A stretch of 34,892 bases of DNA, from NCBI GenBank assembly GCA_903924465.1, contig CAIYBN010000089.1, positions 1 to 34,892 on the forward strand. Direction: 5' to 3'. The notes under the pieces were generated by a model. It worked only from the letters and a program-made list of their open reading frames with translations, was not told the DNA's origin and did not search any database. A program made the position numbers and the translations under genes. Shown in pieces: positions 33,666 through 34,892 of this stretch; the first letter of the stretch is position 1, and each line of letters begins with the position of its first letter. The DNA comes from an uncultured Myxococcales bacterium (GTDB taxonomy: Bacteria; Myxococcota_A; UBA9042).

Positions 33666-34892
33666 TCAGTTGCAGCTTGAATCCACCTGTCCGCACTCGT
33701 CGTAGCCTGGCTTGTTCAGGTCGCAGCCATTCGCGCAGGCGGCGTCAAAAATCCCGCATTGGTTGTGGCACGGCACGTCCGGATTGCAGTTCGTGTCACA
33801 GACGCACGAGCCCTTGTCGCAGACGTAGCCTTTGCTGCAGCTGTCGCAGCTGTCGTCGACGTTGCCGCACAGGTCGTGGCACGCGGAGCCGCAGCCCGAC
33901 TCGCAGCCAATGCAACTGCCGCTGCCGTCGCACTTGCCCGTCTTGCAGCCAGTGGTGCACGTGTCGTCGGCATCGCCACAGGTATCCTGGCAGGGGTCGA
34001 CACTGCTGCACTTGCCGTCGCACACGCATTGCCCGCCTTTGCAGACCGTGCCGGTTCCGCATTTCTCGCACGTCGCGCCGCAGGAGTTGCTGTTCGTCGC
34101 CGAATCCGAGACGCAGACGCCGTTGCAATCAACGCCCGCGCAGGACTGCCCGAGGACGCATTGTCCCGTCGCATTGCAGACATCTCCGCTGTTGGGACAG
34201 GCGCAATCGGCTTTGACGTTGCCGCACAAGTCGTGGCACGGCGATTTGCACGCGGAGCCGCATGGCACGCAATCGCCGCCGCCACAGCTGCCGCTCGGGC
34301 AGCCGCCCGGATTGCATTTTTCGTCGGGCTGACCACACGCATTGACACAAGGTTTGTCGCCGCACTGCGTCGGGTCGCAGACACACTGGCTGTTCTCGCA
34401 GGTCTGCTTGGCGGTGCACTGGATGCAGCTCGGCCCGCACGCGGTGTCTTCGTGCGTCGTGTCCACGCACTTGCCGCCGCAGGTCGCATAGGGTGGCAGG
34501 CAGCTCTGGCCAAGCACGCAAGTGCCGGCATCGTCGCACGCGCTGCCGCTCTGGCACAGGTTGCCGCAGCCTTTGTCGACGTTGCCACAAGTATCGTGGC
34601 ACGCGGAGCTGCACCCAGCGCTGCAGGGAACACACTCGCCGGTGTCGGCGCATTCGCCGGTGGGGCAGGAGCTCTTGCTGCACTCTACATTCGGCTGGCC
34701 GCACGCGTTTTGGCACAGATTGATTCCGCACTTTTTGGCGTCGCACACGCACTGCCGCGCGACAATTACACGTCGCACAGCGCGACAATTAGAATCCCCC
34801 ATCCCGCGTAGTTGTCTCTCCCAGCAAAACCAGTCACTTGCACCCTCGCAGCCGTCCACGGCCTGCGTGGTCGGTGACGGCGTTGGTAAGCG
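33666..34892 (-). CDS. Cys-rich repeat protein, 5' part disrupted or outside the window
   Basis: The frame is open to the window edge; a GTG at 34859 would give 397 aa but has no ribosome binding site or signal peptide. From QCVCDAKKCG (about 34762 down) to the stop it is a regular Cys array of repeated blocks: CVCD--CG--PC-NACGQP, then CP-G-C, CVPC-S-C-S-CHDLCGNV and C-LGQSC. Four rounds are visible. The residues before that (about 34763-34892) lose the pattern entirely. The change coincides with a 12-bp direct repeat at 34757-34791, so the gene may be cut by a mobile element end. It lies 49 bp upstream of the giant gene in the same direction and is probably co-transcribed. It belongs to the same Cys-rich surface class. 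Confidence 0.75.
   Translation of the reverse strand, partial: RLPTPSPTTQAVDGCEGASDWFCWERQLRGMGDSNCRAVRRVIVARQCVCDAKKCGINLCQNACGQPNVECSKSSCPTGECADTGECVPCSAGCSSACHDTCGNVDKGCGNLCQSGSACDDAGTCVLGQSCLPPYATCGGKCVDTTHEDTACGPSCIQCTAKQTCENSQCVCDPTQCGDKPCVNACGQPDEKCNPGGCPSGSCGGGDCVPCGSACKSPCHDLCGNVKADCACPNSGDVCNATGQCVLGQSCAGVDCNGVCVSDSATNSNSCGATCEKCGTGTVCKGGQCVCDGKCSSVDPCQDTCGDADDTCTTGCKTGKCDGSGSCIGCESGCGSACHDLCGNVDDSCDSCSKGYVCDKGSCVCDTNCNPDVPCHNQCGIFDAACANGCDLNKPGYDECGQVDSSCN
34757..34791. repeat. 12-bp direct repeat, possible transposon-end binding sites
   Basis: GCGCGACAATTA occurs at 34757-34768 and again at 34780-34791, start-to-start 23 bp. AT-rich cores flanked by CGACA are typical of the TnsB-type site arrays at ends of Tn5053/Tn7-like elements. 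The repeat starts exactly where the Cys-rich coding pattern of the minus-strand gene breaks. The rest of any element would be beyond the window. Confidence 0.4.

Noticed and set aside
24000..34892. CRISPR-like regularly spaced repeats in the Cys-rich genes
   Set aside because: Repeat spacing follows codons and encodes Cys modules; repeat units are degenerate and there are no unique spacers.

Overview
The window is a GC-rich bacterial chromosome segment. It most resembles Myxococcota or other former Deltaproteobacteria. The reasons are several Cys-rich lipoproteins whose lipobox is followed by a long Asp/Ala/Thr/Val-rich linker, many short CDDGNPCT-type Cys repeats, a Hanks-type kinase with a helical C-terminal half, and an EF-G-like paralogue. 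There are no rRNA, tRNA, CRISPR or phage genes. No MYXO-CTERM or PEP-CTERM sorting tails are seen.

Layout. (1) 1-4421, plus strand: a Kazal plus S74-chaperone-like lipoprotein, then a tightly coupled pair, a TPR membrane-anchored protein and a polytopic GT-C-like membrane protein. (2) 4438-5202, minus: a peroxiredoxin-like lipoprotein with an in-frame TGA exactly at the peroxidatic Cys position and a SECIS-like hairpin just after it, so very probably a selenoprotein. (3) 5507-7549, plus: an EF-G-like GTPase. (4) 7692-10064, minus: a large CTDC-repeat lipoprotein. (5) 10347-13882, plus: a non-RD Ser/Thr kinase whose stop overlaps the start of an APC-family permease. (6) 13910-20011, minus: a small Arg/Ala/Asp/Glu-rich secreted protein, a modular EGF/beta-sandwich lipoprotein and an MFS transporter. 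(7) 20012-24000: a decayed stretch with a homoserine dehydrogenase C-terminal remnant, two copies of a possible transposase C-terminal remnant, an esterase N-terminal remnant and a loose C-terminal copy of the 15-18 kb lipoprotein gene. Among these lie two intact lipoprotein genes. (8) 24000-34892, minus: three consecutive Cys-rich genes in operon-like order, with gaps of 49 and 17 bp.

The last cluster is the best candidate for an undescribed system. The 2355-residue secreted protein ends in a duplicated dockerin-like module. The very next gene encodes a lipoprotein carrying a cohesin-like beta-sandwich between two Cys-rich arrays. This suggests a surface lipoprotein that captures its secreted partner outside cellulosomes. 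The upstream third gene is a related Cys-rich array. Its reading frame becomes unlike a Cys array at 34757, exactly where a 12-bp direct repeat resembling transposon-end binding sites begins.

Much of the coding capacity is therefore devoted to the cell envelope: about eight lipoproteins or secreted Cys-rich proteins, three transport or membrane proteins, a cytosolic kinase and an EF-G paralogue. Functions of the Cys-rich proteins are inferred from architecture only. All family assignments were made by eye from the sequence.
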